Position numbers and translations under genes: made by a program. The notes under the pieces are model-generated. The model was not told where the DNA came from, searched no databases, and saw only the letters and a list, made by a program, of their open reading frames with translations. A DNA stretch of 64,000 nt from Cohnella cholangitidis. GTDB taxonomy: Bacteria; Bacillota; Bacilli; Paenibacillales; Paenibacillaceae. Numbering within the stretch: position 1 is the first letter of the stretch; each line of letters opens with the position of its first letter. This document shows, one piece after another, positions 26,889 through 37,406 of this stretch. Location of the stretch: NCBI RefSeq assembly GCF_014107495.1, contig NZ_CP041969.1, positions 5,195,501 through 5,259,500 of the forward strand, read 5' to 3'.

Positions 26889-26917
26889 TTGATCTTAGCT
26901 TCGTTTTGTATTATATT
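26889..26917 (+). promoter_or_regulatory. Promoter of the ferredoxin gene
   Basis: TTGATC at 26889-26894, a 17-base spacer and TATATT at 26912-26917. The predicted start lies within the inverted repeat at 26922-26935. Confidence 0.6.
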
Positions 26918-26921
26918 GGAC

Positions 26922-26935
26922 AGTAGTGGACTACT
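26922..26935. promoter_or_regulatory. Candidate operator at the ferredoxin start site
   Basis: AGTAGT-GG-ACTACT is a perfect 6-bp inverted repeat that covers the predicted +1. It could bind a repressor; no known consensus is recognised. Confidence 0.35.
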
Positions 26936-26940
26936 ATTAG

Positions 26941-27213
<273 letters not shown>

Positions 27214-27230
27214 TTCATAACGAAACGACG

Positions 27231-27273
27231 AAAGCCCTTTCCTAGGTACGATGACCTAGGAAAGGCTTTTTTT
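27231..27273 (+). terminator. Terminator after the ferredoxin gene
   Basis: AAAG followed by CC and CTTTCCTAGGT pairs with ACCTAGGAAAG followed by GCTTT, around the loop ACGATG, and ends in a long T run. Confidence 0.9.
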
Positions 27274-27397
27274 GTCATGGAATTCATGACTACCGTCATG
27301 AAAGTCATTTTTTGGACAATAATCAACAAAAAACCTAGTACCTGAGCTATAATAGAGGGTAATTGGAATCATTTACATAGGGTAGGCGGGATATCGT

Positions 27398-29224
27398 TTG
27401 AAAGAGCGGATTAAAAGAATTGCCATCGTACTGAACGTGCTGCTGCTCGTCGCGACGTATTTTGTTTATCAATCGCACTCTCTGCAGAAAATCGATAATT
27501 TGCTATTCGATTTCGATATGAAGAAGGTTGCGGATCATAATCCCGACCCAAGGATCGTGATGGTCGCCATCGATGACGCTTCGTTAGCGGAATTGGGAAG
27601 ATTCCCTTGGGACCGGGCGGTCTATGCTCCGTTCCTGGCGAATTTGAACCAAGAGGGCAACCTGCCCAAAGCGATTGCGTTCGATATCATATTCGGCGAA
27701 GAAAGCGAGAATCCGGATAGCGACATGGCCTTCGCGGAAGCTTTGGCCAGCTATCCTAACGTGATTTTTCCCGTAACGGGAATAATGGGAGACGTGTTCA
27801 GCACGTCGATCGCCAAACGCGATGAGCTGATCAAAGCCCAAGCGATCGCGAAGCCTTACGAGCTGTTCTCCGATCTCGTCCAGCTTGCGCATATTAATCG
27901 CGTCGTGAGCAAAGACAGCGTCATCCGCCAGACCTGGTTGAACATTCAAGGCCCCGACGGGGAAGTCGTTCCTTCGTTGGCGTGGAAAGCGGCGGAGATG
28001 GCCGGAGCCGATCTGAGCAAATACGCCGATCTTACCGATCCGATCAAATCGGGCGAACCCGTCGCGAAGAATACCGTCACGATCGACTTCCAGCTAGAGA
28101 CGGACGATTTCATGACCGTGTCGTTCGTAGACGTGCTCAACGGCGCGTTGCCGCCCGATTTGTTCAAAGACTCCATCGTCTTTGTCGGTTTCACTGCCGT
28201 AGGATTATCTAGCGACGGCGGGCAGGATACAGGCGCATCCCCGATCGAGAAAAACTTCAAACTGATGTACGCGCACGCGAATATCACCAACCAATTGCTA
28301 AAAGGGACGAACGTATCCTACTTACCGAACTGGGTTGAACTGAGCTTGACGCTGCTGCTGTTCGCTTTGTTCGTGTTTATTCCGTGGAGATTGAAGAACG
28401 TATACTCGATTCTTATCTTCTTGGTTGTATTTGCCGGCATTCTCTACGGACAATTCGCCGTCTATCAATCTTCGGCTCTTCATATCAATATCGTTTACGC
28501 CATGCTCGCGATGATGCTGGCCTATCTGGCCAACGTGTCGCTCAAATCGTACATGGACAGCGTTCAGAAGAGCTTCGTTACCCGCCAGTTCGGGCGTTAC
28601 ATTTCTCCGGATCTCGTTAAACAGATCGTCGCCCAAGATATCGAGATCAAGCTGGGCGGAGACTTGAAGCTGATCACCATTCTGTTCTTGGATATCCGGG
28701 GCTTTACCCCGCTGTCGGAGAAGCTGTCCCCGCCGGAGCTCGTCGATACGTTAAACACGATGTTTAACATGATTACCGAGACGACGCTCAGAAACGAAGG
28801 CACCATCGACAAGTTTATCGGGGATGCGGCGATGATTTTGTTCAACGCTCCTCTTGAAGTCGTCGAACACGAACGGATGGCGGTCAAGACCGCTTACGAA
28901 ATCCAGCAAGGCATGAACAAAATCCGCAACGAGATCATGGAGAAATACCAATGCGAAGTAAACGTCGGGATCGGAATTCACACGGGTAACGTCGTCGTAG
29001 GCAACATCGGCTCTTATCTGCGGGTCGACTATACGGCGATCGGAGATAACGTCAATATCGCGGCCCGGATCGAATCGCAGACGAAAAAGGGACAAGTTCA
29101 CGTTTCCGAGCAAGTCTACGAAAAAACGAAAGACTACTTCCTGTTCGATGAAGGGGAAGACCGCATGTTCAAAGGGAAGTCCCATCCGATTCGCGTATAT
29201 GAAGTTCTTGGCGTGAAAGCATAA
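27398..29224 (+). CDS. CHASE2-domain class III adenylate/guanylate cyclase
   Basis: This 608-residue sensor cyclase has one N-terminal membrane helix, an extracytoplasmic CHASE2 domain (about 35-300, with VMVAIDDASLAELGRFPWDR), three closely spaced helices (about 305-385) and a cytosolic class III cyclase domain (about 420-600). Key residues look intact: metal-binding Asp in FLDIRGFTPLS and in KFIGDAAMILF, Lys in DKFIGD and DYTAIGDNVNIAARIE with Thr, Asn and Arg, which favours ATP as substrate. TTG 27398 is the start. It begins a co-directional run with the secreted FecR/NHL genes, which may supply its external ligand. cAMP production is predicted, not shown. Confidence 0.92.
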   Translation: MKERIKRIAIVLNVLLLVATYFVYQSHSLQKIDNLLFDFDMKKVADHNPDPRIVMVAIDDASLAELGRFPWDRAVYAPFLANLNQEGNLPKAIAFDIIFGEESENPDSDMAFAEALASYPNVIFPVTGIMGDVFSTSIAKRDELIKAQAIAKPYELFSDLVQLAHINRVVSKDSVIRQTWLNIQGPDGEVVPSLAWKAAEMAGADLSKYADLTDPIKSGEPVAKNTVTIDFQLETDDFMTVSFVDVLNGALPPDLFKDSIVFVGFTAVGLSSDGGQDTGASPIEKNFKLMYAHANITNQLLKGTNVSYLPNWVELSLTLLLFALFVFIPWRLKNVYSILIFLVVFAGILYGQFAVYQSSALHINIVYAMLAMMLAYLANVSLKSYMDSVQKSFVTRQFGRYISPDLVKQIVAQDIEIKLGGDLKLITILFLDIRGFTPLSEKLSPPELVDTLNTMFNMITETTLRNEGTIDKFIGDAAMILFNAPLEVVEHERMAVKTAYEIQQGMNKIRNEIMEKYQCEVNVGIGIHTGNVVVGNIGSYLRVDYTAIGDNVNIAARIESQTKKGQVHVSEQVYEKTKDYFLFDEGEDRMFKGKSHPIRVYEVLGVKA

Positions 29225-29317
29225 ACCTCCGTTTGAGAGGAAGAGATCTGCCTTATTTTTACTTAATCTAACAAATCGAACTGAACAGATTCTGAAAAAT
29301 CGAAGGGAGATAGACAA

Positions 29318-32300
29318 ATGAGAAAAACGACGATTCGATTACTAGCAGTGTTGCTTGCTCTACTGCCTCTATTGGGCGTATGGACGGGAACGACATCTGC
29401 GGCTTCGTCTCGCGTGGCGGTCATTAGCGAACTGAAAGGGACCGTCAAGGTCAAGAAAGCGGGAGGTACGAAAGAATTTACTGCGTTCGCCAAGATGAGC
29501 TTGAACGAGGGCGACGTGCTGTCGACAAGCAAGGATTCTTACGCGGAATTGCAATTCGCCAACGGTTCCTCGCAGGACGATCGGATGACCGTTGCCGAAA
29601 ACTCTACGCTGACGTTCTCCAAGCTGTCTGACGGCAAAGGCACCCGGACGAAGATCAGCATGCTGAAAGGAACGACCTGGTTCGAGGTCAAGTCTATCAA
29701 GACGGCGCAAGACGAGTTTCAATTAGAGACTCCGACTGCGATAATGGGCGTCCGCGGAACGAAAGTCGTAACGATCGTTGATCCGATTACGGGGGCTACG
29801 AAAACGATTACGATCGCAGGAATCGTTAACGTTCAACCGGCAGGACAGCCGGGACCGAATCCGCCTTCGATCCTTGTATTTCCATCGCAACAAATCTCCT
29901 TATTCCCGCCGGTCGGTCCAGCCGTCCCTTATTTGCCGAATCACCCAAGCGTCGTGCAAATTCCATCCGCGGTAAGCACGACACCGCCGAAAATCATCGA
30001 AAAAATCATTCAATCCGCGAGCGAGATCCAAGAAGAAAACGACAAATTGATGCAGAAATTGCGCGATCAGCTGAATCAAGGAATCCCGAACGGTCTCGCG
30101 ACTCAGTCGGGGCCGGTCAACACGGCGGAAGACTTAAATAGATTCCTCCAAAACTTCGATAATCTCCTTGGGAATTTGGCGAAGGAAGCGATCAATCAGA
30201 AGAAAATCAACGATGATCAAATGCGGAGAATCATCGAAGAAGCGAATAGCAAAATCAACGATCCCGCGAAAAAGTTGGATCTGGATAAAACAAAGCCGCT
30301 CGATCCGGGAAGCGGAGTAGATCCCGAACTGGAGAAAGCCAAACAACTGGAGTTGCAAGCTAAAGCTAAATACGAGCAAGAACAAAGGCAGCTTCTCGAA
30401 AATCAACAAAGGCTGGCTGCCTTGCTGGCGAAAATTGAAGCGGATAAAAAAGCGATTGACGAAGCAAACAAGAAGGCCGCGAAAGAGGCTGCGGATAAAG
30501 CCGCGGCACAACTCAAATCGCAGTTGGACGAAACGGCGCGCAAAGCATTCGAAGATAGACAGAAGCAAAATAATCCGCCTACTACGTCATCGTCAGGTGG
30601 TTCAAGCAGCGGTGGCGGCAGCCCAGGTGGCGGCACTCCTGGTGGCGGCACTCCGGCGCCGGCAAGCAAGCTAGCCACGCTGAGCATCTCTTCAGGGACA
30701 TTGAATTTCGATCCGATTTCTTCCGTGCGTACTTATTCCGTTGACGTAAGCCATGAAGTGAGCTCGGTAACGATCTCCGCGACGGCGTCTTCCGGTTCTA
30801 CGATTCGGATTAACGACGGGGCGGCTGCCACGAACTCGGCGAGCGCGATCATCCCGTTGCCTAACGTTGGCGCGCATACGGTCACGGTTAAAGTGACGGA
30901 GCAGGGTAAACAGCTTACCACTTATACTCTTACCGTTAACCGTGGCGCTCCGGGACCGATAACTCTCCCTGACGGAATAACGAATTGGAAAACTACGAAT
31001 TCGGCTGGCGGAGACGTGACGTGGAAAAAAATAGTGCTACCGGAAACTTACGAAGGACCGGAAAATCGATACTCTTCATACGTCGAAGAATCGATAACCT
31101 CTCTTTTCCTAAATATGAGCTTCATCGAGGATGTTCAAAGCGTTTCGATTTATAGCGTAAATGAAGATACTCAGCTTTTTAATACGCAAAGAGAGCCTGA
31201 AGGTCCGGCTATTGCGTTGACCAATATCTCTCTCCCTCTAGACGATCACGAATTGTATTCCCGTTTCGATATCGTTTATAAAGTAGTTTCCGGGGACGAA
31301 GATTACCAATATCATGCGATAGAACTGATTGTTCAGAAGGGGCAGTCCAATGCGGAACAATTAACGTTAGATAATATAGGCATTCGGTACGGAGAAACCC
31401 AAATTCTTGATGTACAGCAGTTGAGTGATAGCGAGTATTTTGCGTTAGCAGGGACGGAAATAGCGGAATATGGCGGGGAAATAGCGATAGTGCCAAACTT
31501 TAACAAAGATATTGCAATGGTCGAAGTCATTTTTAATGGAAGTGTTGTCGAATACGGTAACTTTGGATATGAAATTTCGCTCGAAGAAGAAGATGAAGAA
31601 GAAGAGGTAGGATTAGAAGAAAAATGGTTCGACGTTACGATACGTGTATGGGACTTGGCCAAGGAACAGCATGGCAGCACGGATTATAAGTTAAGCATTT
31701 GGTATGGAGAAACAATTCCAACGGAATTTTTAATTTCTAGCTTTGGCGCAGCAGACCAGTCGGACGTTCCGGTAACAGTAGCTTCTGCTACGTATGATCC
31801 GTTGAACCTTTATGCTGAAGTGGCGGCCGGAACGACAGAAGTTAAGCTGAAACCGATCCTTGCGTTGGGAACTGAAGTAGCAAAAGTGGAATATTGGAAT
31901 GATGGTACTCCGCTAGAGGTAACGAGAGCCTCGACTTCCGATCCTTACATTATTCCATTCAATGGTGTAGATAGGGAAGTAACCGTGCAGCTCAAATCAG
32001 GAGACAGAAAATGGCAATACATGGTGACTATTATTACCGAGATCAATCCTGAGCTACTGAATGTGGACATGATCAACCGTACCGATGGTTATATTAACTT
32101 TTTAGCGAGTCTTTCTCCTTCCGGTAATCATTTCGGATATACAGCGCCGTATAACGTATATTATTTTACGTTTACACCTGTGACTAGCCATGAGAACGTT
32201 GAAGTGCTAATCAATGGAGAGAGTAGCAAGGAGATAGGATTAAGTTTAGAAATGTATCCTCTCTCGGAGGGCGCGAAGGTATTTACGATCGTAGTCGTAT

Positions 32301-32359
32301 CGCCTTCCGGAAAAAATTCTAACTCGTATACCTTAATCGTAAATCCATATACGGTCTAA
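29318..32359 (+). CDS. Giant secreted FecR-domain protein 1
   Basis: This 1013-residue surface protein has a signal peptide ending near TTSA. Residues 30-165 form a FecR domain (VKVKKAGGTKEFTAFAKMSL, ETPTAIMGVRGT). A Pro-rich part is followed by a charged coiled coil at about 225-415 and a Gly/Ser/Pro linker near 420-448. The rest is beta-rich: a cadherin-like beta-sandwich at about 450-545, then repeats with a DGITNWK..W module. A Glu-rich stretch lies near 755. The N-terminal domain is nearly identical to three downstream paralogues, whereas the C-terminal part differs. No LPXTG or lipobox is seen. Function unknown; a surface sensor or scaffold is inferred. Confidence 0.85.
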   Translation: MRKTTIRLLAVLLALLPLLGVWTGTTSAASSRVAVISELKGTVKVKKAGGTKEFTAFAKMSLNEGDVLSTSKDSYAELQFANGSSQDDRMTVAENSTLTFSKLSDGKGTRTKISMLKGTTWFEVKSIKTAQDEFQLETPTAIMGVRGTKVVTIVDPITGATKTITIAGIVNVQPAGQPGPNPPSILVFPSQQISLFPPVGPAVPYLPNHPSVVQIPSAVSTTPPKIIEKIIQSASEIQEENDKLMQKLRDQLNQGIPNGLATQSGPVNTAEDLNRFLQNFDNLLGNLAKEAINQKKINDDQMRRIIEEANSKINDPAKKLDLDKTKPLDPGSGVDPELEKAKQLELQAKAKYEQEQRQLLENQQRLAALLAKIEADKKAIDEANKKAAKEAADKAAAQLKSQLDETARKAFEDRQKQNNPPTTSSSGGSSSGGGSPGGGTPGGGTPAPASKLATLSISSGTLNFDPISSVRTYSVDVSHEVSSVTISATASSGSTIRINDGAAATNSASAIIPLPNVGAHTVTVKVTEQGKQLTTYTLTVNRGAPGPITLPDGITNWKTTNSAGGDVTWKKIVLPETYEGPENRYSSYVEESITSLFLNMSFIEDVQSVSIYSVNEDTQLFNTQREPEGPAIALTNISLPLDDHELYSRFDIVYKVVSGDEDYQYHAIELIVQKGQSNAEQLTLDNIGIRYGETQILDVQQLSDSEYFALAGTEIAEYGGEIAIVPNFNKDIAMVEVIFNGSVVEYGNFGYEISLEEEDEEEEVGLEEKWFDVTIRVWDLAKEQHGSTDYKLSIWYGETIPTEFLISSFGAADQSDVPVTVASATYDPLNLYAEVAAGTTEVKLKPILALGTEVAKVEYWNDGTPLEVTRASTSDPYIIPFNGVDREVTVQLKSGDRKWQYMVTIITEINPELLNVDMINRTDGYINFLASLSPSGNHFGYTAPYNVYYFTFTPVTSHENVEVLINGESSKEIGLSLEMYPLSEGAKVFTIVVVSPSGKNSNSYTLIVNPYTV

Positions 32360-32391
32360 CGTAAGAAAGATAGAAACAGAGGAGATTTTAA

Positions 32392-33984
32392 ATGAAAAAA
32401 CAACTTAGCACGTTAAGTCTTCTTACGCTAGGCCTGTCCCTAGCCCTCCCATCCGTCGCGCTTGCCGCGCCGGATACGGGCTGGACGAAATCTACCAAGC
32501 TCTATGAAGTTCGTACTTGGACGGGACAGCCCCAATGGGGACATACGGACGGAACTTTGAAATCCGCTACGTTATTTCATCCGCGTTCCGTAGTGGTTCT
32601 TCCGGACGGAAAGCTGTTGGTCGCGGATCGGGACAATCATCTGCTGCGCGAGGTTTCGACGGACAAAGTGTCGACTTACGGCGGTCTGATCGTCGGTCAG
32701 TCCGAACCCAATACGTTCATCGGGGCATATAACGACGATGCGAAGGCGCAAGCCGCCTTCAATCGTCCGGCCGGGTTGGCCACGGATGCCCAAGGCAATA
32801 TCTACGTGGCGGATTCGGGCAACCATGCGATTCGTAAAATATCGAAGGACGGCAAGGTAACGACGCTTGCGGGTAACGGGGTAATGGGAAGCAAAGACGC
32901 AACGGGAAAAGAAGCGTCATTCCATTCTCCGTCCGACGTCGCCGTAGATTCCAAAGGAACGGTTTACGTCGCCGATACGTTGAACCATACGATCCGCAAA
33001 GTGTCATCGGATGGCGTCGTAAGCACGCTAACGGCGCTATCTGAGAGAGTAATCGAGGATTCTCCCGGCAGCGCGGATTTCGTGGGCGACTATGCGGACG
33101 GTGCGATTGCCAAAGCCAAATTCAATGAGCCAAGCGGGCTCGTCGTAGACGCGAAAGACAATCTCTATGTAAGCGACCGCGGGAATCAGAGAATCCGATA
33201 TTTCGACTTCGCCAAAGGCACCGTATCGACTATTGCCGGCGGCAATCAACCTGCTCCCGGAACTTCGATCTATGCTCAAAACGCTTCTTATATAGTAGGG
33301 GATTTTCAAGACGGAGTAGCAGCAAACGCTAGATTCAACGGGCCTGAAGGCTTGGCGTTGACTAGCGATGGATCGCTGCTAGTTGCCGATAGCGAAAATC
33401 ATGCGATTCGAATGATTAAAGACGGCCAAGTGACTACAGTAGCGGGTGTTCCGGCAGAATACGGCACCGCTGACGGCGTGATCGGATCGGCTCGATTGAA
33501 CCATCCAACGGATGTTGCCCTTCTCGCGGACGGGCGTCTGGCCATTGCCGACGAGCTCGGAAACAAGATTCGTATTTTGCAGAAATACGCCAAACCTGCC
33601 GCGATTCCGGCCGACCAATCGATCACAGTTATTCTTAACGGATCGCTTGTCCGTACGGAAGTCCCGGCTCAAGCGAAGGCAAGCGCGGTTATGCTTCCGG
33701 TGCGAAGCGTTGGTAACGCCCTAGGTTATGAAGTCGAATTCGATAAGAAAACCGGCGCGGCGATCTTGTCGAAGAACGGCGTCGTTTATACGATCGTCAG
33801 CGGAGCAAGCACGGTCACGAAAACGGTAAACGGTTCGAAACAGACGTTAACTTTGAATGCTCCGGCAATCGAAGCGAACAACCGCCTATTCCTTCCCGTT
33901 CGATTCTTTGCATCGGAGAGCGGACTGGATATTCAGTGGGATTCGGAAGCGAAGATCGTCGTCATTCGCGATCCGATATTCTGA
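32392..33984 (+). CDS. Secreted NHL-repeat protein with Cu-amine-oxidase-N domain 1
   Basis: This 530-residue protein has a signal peptide ending near ALAAP. From about residue 50 to 400 are five or six NHL repeats such as GNIYVADSGNHAIRKISKDG and NLYVSDRGNQRIRY, forming a beta-propeller. Residues from about 405 to the end are a copper-amine-oxidase-N-like domain (LPVRSVGNALGYEV, NRLFLPVRFFAS), common in Paenibacillaceae surface proteins and likely involved in cell-wall attachment. It starts 32 bases after FecR protein 1 with AGAGGAG, so the two are probably co-translated partners. The propeller may bind a protein or glycan; this is inference. Confidence 0.88.
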   Translation: MKKQLSTLSLLTLGLSLALPSVALAAPDTGWTKSTKLYEVRTWTGQPQWGHTDGTLKSATLFHPRSVVVLPDGKLLVADRDNHLLREVSTDKVSTYGGLIVGQSEPNTFIGAYNDDAKAQAAFNRPAGLATDAQGNIYVADSGNHAIRKISKDGKVTTLAGNGVMGSKDATGKEASFHSPSDVAVDSKGTVYVADTLNHTIRKVSSDGVVSTLTALSERVIEDSPGSADFVGDYADGAIAKAKFNEPSGLVVDAKDNLYVSDRGNQRIRYFDFAKGTVSTIAGGNQPAPGTSIYAQNASYIVGDFQDGVAANARFNGPEGLALTSDGSLLVADSENHAIRMIKDGQVTTVAGVPAEYGTADGVIGSARLNHPTDVALLADGRLAIADELGNKIRILQKYAKPAAIPADQSITVILNGSLVRTEVPAQAKASAVMLPVRSVGNALGYEVEFDKKTGAAILSKNGVVYTIVSGASTVTKTVNGSKQTLTLNAPAIEANNRLFLPVRFFASESGLDIQWDSEAKIVVIRDPIF

Positions 33985-34009
33985 TTGGCTTGAGCTCACG
34001 AAGACTTGG

Positions 34010-34034
34010 CTGGCGCTTCTTCAAGAAGCGTCAG
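34010..34034 (+). other. Conserved spacer hairpin, copy 1
   Basis: CTGGCGCTTC pairs with GAAGCGTCAG (one G-T wobble) around a five-base loop, and is followed by TTTTTA, so this copy may act as a partial terminator. The same hairpin with compensating changes occurs at 39028-39052 and 42429-42453. Confidence 0.75.
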
Positions 34035-34074
34035 TTTTTATAAGAGATTAGTAGGATAGATAGGGAGGATCCAT

Positions 34075-37000
34075 ATGCGCAAAAGTTTAGTCGCCATCAT
34101 CGTTTTCGCGCTAGCCGTGTTGCCTTTGTTCGGCGCGTTCGCGAAACCGGCGTCCGCGGCATCGTCGCGGGTGGCGGTCATAAAGGAATTAAAAGGATCG
34201 GTAAAAGTGAAGAAAGCCGGGGGCTCCAAAGAGTTCACGGCCTTCGCCAAGATGAGCCTGAACGAAGGAGACGTGCTGTCGGTCGGCAGCGGCGCATCCG
34301 CGGTTCTGCAGTTTGCCAACGGGACATCCGAAGACGATTCAATGACCGTTGCCGCGAACTCGACGTTAACCTTCTCCAAGCTGTCTAACAAAAAGGGGAC
34401 GACGACGAAAGTCAGCCTCTTTAACGGTTCGGCTTGGGTCGACGTCAAATCGATAGAGAACAAGGACGACGAGTTTACGTTGGAGACGCCGACCGCGATC
34501 ATGGGCGTTCGAGGAACCCATTTGCTCGTCAGCGTCGATCCGGTATCCGGCGCCACGAGGTTAACGGTTGCCGCAGGCGTCGTAACGACGCAAACGACGG
34601 ACGAGAACAACCCTCAGACGGAAGAGGTCATACCGACCAAGAAAGCCTTGATCACGAAAGACGGCAACGATTCGGAAATCACGATCGCTCAAGTCGATCT
34701 TGATCTGTTGATGAAGCAAAGCGAAAGGTCGATTATCGAAGCGATCGTTAAAGCCGCCGGAGAGATCACGCAAGAGAATATCGCTAAGATGAACTCGTAT
34801 CCGGCGGACGGTTCGGAGTACTTCAAGAAAAACCTGACGGGCATCGTTGGGGCAATCATCGCGTCCGCGCTAGAGTCGAAAGCGATCGACCAGAACCGGA
34901 TTAACGAGCTGCTGGCCGAAGTGAAAGCCAATTCGGGCGTGGAAATCGATCTGAGCAATAAAAAACTGGAAATCTCGAACGAAGAAAAAGCGAAGCAGGA
35001 AAACCAAAAGAAAAAAGAAAAAGAAGCGTCCGACAAAGCGGCCGATAAGAAGAAGAAAGAAAAGGAATCGCGAGATCGGGAAGAAGAGCTTCAGAAGAAG
35101 CTGAAGGAGAAACGCGAACAGCAACAAAAAGACAAGGCGAAGTCTCTAGAGGACGCGAGAAAGAAAGCGCTAGAAGAGTACGAGAAGCAGTTGTCCGAAC
35201 TAGAGAAGAAGAAATTCGAAGACGACAAAAACAAACGGGAGAAGGAGCGCCAAGACCAAACGGCTAGTCCTAGCGCCACAAATACAGGCAGTAGCGGAGG
35301 CGGCGGTGGAGGTGGAGGAACCGTTACGAACCCGCCTACGCAGACGCCGAGCGGAACGCCAAGCGAAACTCCGACGGAGCAGCCTTCGGAGCCTCCGTTC
35401 GACGGACTGAAATATTATTATTTCGACGCTAACGCAGGCTTGAAGTGGAATCATGCGCTTGTTTTCGATCCTGATCAAATGGACTATCAGATAGAAGTAC
35501 CGGTGAACGGCGTGTATGCGATCGTAACGGAACGATTAGCCGAAAACATCGAAGTAAAGAACGTCAAAATTTACGACGGATATGAGGGGTACTGGGACGC
35601 CTATTCGGATGAAACGGGTTATCTTGTACCGCTTCAAATGAATAGGACGGAAATCAAGATCGAAGCCAGAATCGACGGGACCATTACTAAGTACTACTAC
35701 GTAACGATCGCGAAAGATTCGACGCCTGAGGGGATTGCCTCATGGACGCAAAGCTATGGAATAGGCTCTGAATGGAATTCCTTTGAATGGCTTGTCAGCA
35801 TTGGAAATACGTTCGGTTACCTAGTACCTTCCAATAGCTCGCAATTAAAGGTGAATTGGACTTTCGAACCCGGCATCGCGAAAGCGGTCGTTAAGCATAC
35901 GAAGTATAACGTGGACATTCGAAACGGCGATTTGATACCGACCGTCGAGACGGCCACCGAGACTATCTTGAACGGCAAGAATAAAATTCTCGATATTGCG
36001 AGCGACGTAGATTTGTTCGAAGTGCAGCTGCAGGATGCGGCAGGGTCTCCGAAAGGCGACGGCTACATGATCTGGGTCATCGACGAAGATCTGGATTACG
36101 AATATCCGGAGAAGCCTTTCCTGATCAATGACGGTAGCGTGTCCTACGAGGAAGACTATGATCCAAATAGATTTTACGCTAGGGTAGACGGAACGGTTAG
36201 CTCCTTGCGGATTACGAAAGCCGAAGGTTCGATCATCGCTCCTTCCGAAGCTTACAATTATTCTACCGACGAGTTCATCTACGCGTTAAACGGAGTTCTC
36301 GATCTTCCACTTCAAGAAGGCAACAATGAATTTGAGATCGTGTTGAAAAATGCTTCAGGATTAGAACAGAGCTACAACTTAACCGTAGATAAGTACGATT
36401 TGCCTCAAGGAATCGAAGACTGGTCCGTAATGGATTCCAGCGAACATAGTCATCGCTGGGAGTTGGCAGTCAATCAGCCTCCGGGGACTTTGAAGAGATA
36501 TTTCGTCGAGGTAGGCGACGTCTCCAGAGTAGATTTGGATTTTACCGTAGCAGCCGGGTATTCCTTGTCGTTAACGGATGCATCGGGGACTTACCCGATA
36601 ACGGGCAGCAGTCATAGCGTGAACTTAAGCGGAAACGGAGGCTACTCTCTCAAACTGATGAACGGTTCCGTCGCGCTGGCGGAGTTGTTGATCATCAAGG
36701 GCGGATTAGAACCGTTGGATGAAAGTACTTTGAGATTCTCTCAAGGCGAATCCACGATGCTAGAGACGACCAATACGTTGACCGATGAATCGCTCGAGAA
36801 TTACTCCCAGGGTTTCTCCGTCGTTTCGGCTACCTATTCTACCGATCCGATCACGATGAAAATCTTAGCCTATGTGGGGGACGTTTCCGTCATTCCATTG
36901 GAATCGGGAGTTACGATTAGCGGTCCCTATATGACGATGAGTTTTCCGGCGCCGGGCGTCTATCACGTGAACATTAAGGCCTATGACCCAACTGATCATG

Positions 37001-37371
37001 ACGAGTATTTGATTTATCCCGTTACGATTTATTACCGGGTGTCTCCGGTACCGGTAACGATAACCAATAGCGATTTTATATACTCCGGCGGCGTGAATGT
37101 GATTGCGCCGACGCCGAACAAATTCGATTACAGCGTGTCGGTGTCGGGATACAGTACCAGCATCGGGTTTAAGCCGCAGCTTCCACCCGGAGCAAGGATA
37201 GTCGGATTTATCCCGAATGGCAATTTATCGGCGTCTTATGACGAACCGTCCCAGAGCTACACCATCTATGGCTTGTTTGCCGGAACGACGAGGAGCATAT
37301 CCTTTACGGTAGAAGATGCTTCCGGAAACCGGATAAGCTATACCCTTACGTTTAATCTGAGCTATGTCTAA
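34075..37371 (+). CDS. Giant secreted FecR-domain protein 2
   Basis: This 1098-residue paralogue of the protein at 29318-32359 has a signal peptide ending near PASA and the FecR domain at about 30-165 (GTTTKVSLFNGSAWVDVKSI). A Lys/Glu-rich coiled coil spans about 295-395, then a Gly/Thr/Pro linker at 397-440. The long beta-rich part contains the recurring module at about 552 (EGIASWTQSYG..W) and 778 (QGIEDWSVMDSS..W). The start follows AGGGAGGA. It is paired with the NHL gene that begins 35 bases after its stop, repeating the order of the first pair. It is likely a duplicate of the FecR1-NHL1 unit. Confidence 0.85.
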   Translation: MRKSLVAIIVFALAVLPLFGAFAKPASAASSRVAVIKELKGSVKVKKAGGSKEFTAFAKMSLNEGDVLSVGSGASAVLQFANGTSEDDSMTVAANSTLTFSKLSNKKGTTTKVSLFNGSAWVDVKSIENKDDEFTLETPTAIMGVRGTHLLVSVDPVSGATRLTVAAGVVTTQTTDENNPQTEEVIPTKKALITKDGNDSEITIAQVDLDLLMKQSERSIIEAIVKAAGEITQENIAKMNSYPADGSEYFKKNLTGIVGAIIASALESKAIDQNRINELLAEVKANSGVEIDLSNKKLEISNEEKAKQENQKKKEKEASDKAADKKKKEKESRDREEELQKKLKEKREQQQKDKAKSLEDARKKALEEYEKQLSELEKKKFEDDKNKREKERQDQTASPSATNTGSSGGGGGGGGTVTNPPTQTPSGTPSETPTEQPSEPPFDGLKYYYFDANAGLKWNHALVFDPDQMDYQIEVPVNGVYAIVTERLAENIEVKNVKIYDGYEGYWDAYSDETGYLVPLQMNRTEIKIEARIDGTITKYYYVTIAKDSTPEGIASWTQSYGIGSEWNSFEWLVSIGNTFGYLVPSNSSQLKVNWTFEPGIAKAVVKHTKYNVDIRNGDLIPTVETATETILNGKNKILDIASDVDLFEVQLQDAAGSPKGDGYMIWVIDEDLDYEYPEKPFLINDGSVSYEEDYDPNRFYARVDGTVSSLRITKAEGSIIAPSEAYNYSTDEFIYALNGVLDLPLQEGNNEFEIVLKNASGLEQSYNLTVDKYDLPQGIEDWSVMDSSEHSHRWELAVNQPPGTLKRYFVEVGDVSRVDLDFTVAAGYSLSLTDASGTYPITGSSHSVNLSGNGGYSLKLMNGSVALAELLIIKGGLEPLDESTLRFSQGESTMLETTNTLTDESLENYSQGFSVVSATYSTDPITMKILAYVGDVSVIPLESGVTISGPYMTMSFPAPGVYHVNIKAYDPTDHDEYLIYPVTIYYRVSPVPVTITNSDFIYSGGVNVIAPTPNKFDYSVSVSGYSTSIGFKPQLPPGARIVGFIPNGNLSASYDEPSQSYTIYGLFAGTTRSISFTVEDASGNRISYTLTFNLSYV

Positions 37372-37406
37372 CTTTCATCCCATCATTTGATACGAAGGAG
37401 TTTACT

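Noticed and set aside
27312-27353. Promoter of the CHASE2-cyclase gene at TTGGAC and TATAAT
   Set aside because: TATAAT at 27348 is good but the spacer to TTGGAC is 30 bases and no other -35 fits, so only a weak promoter is possible.
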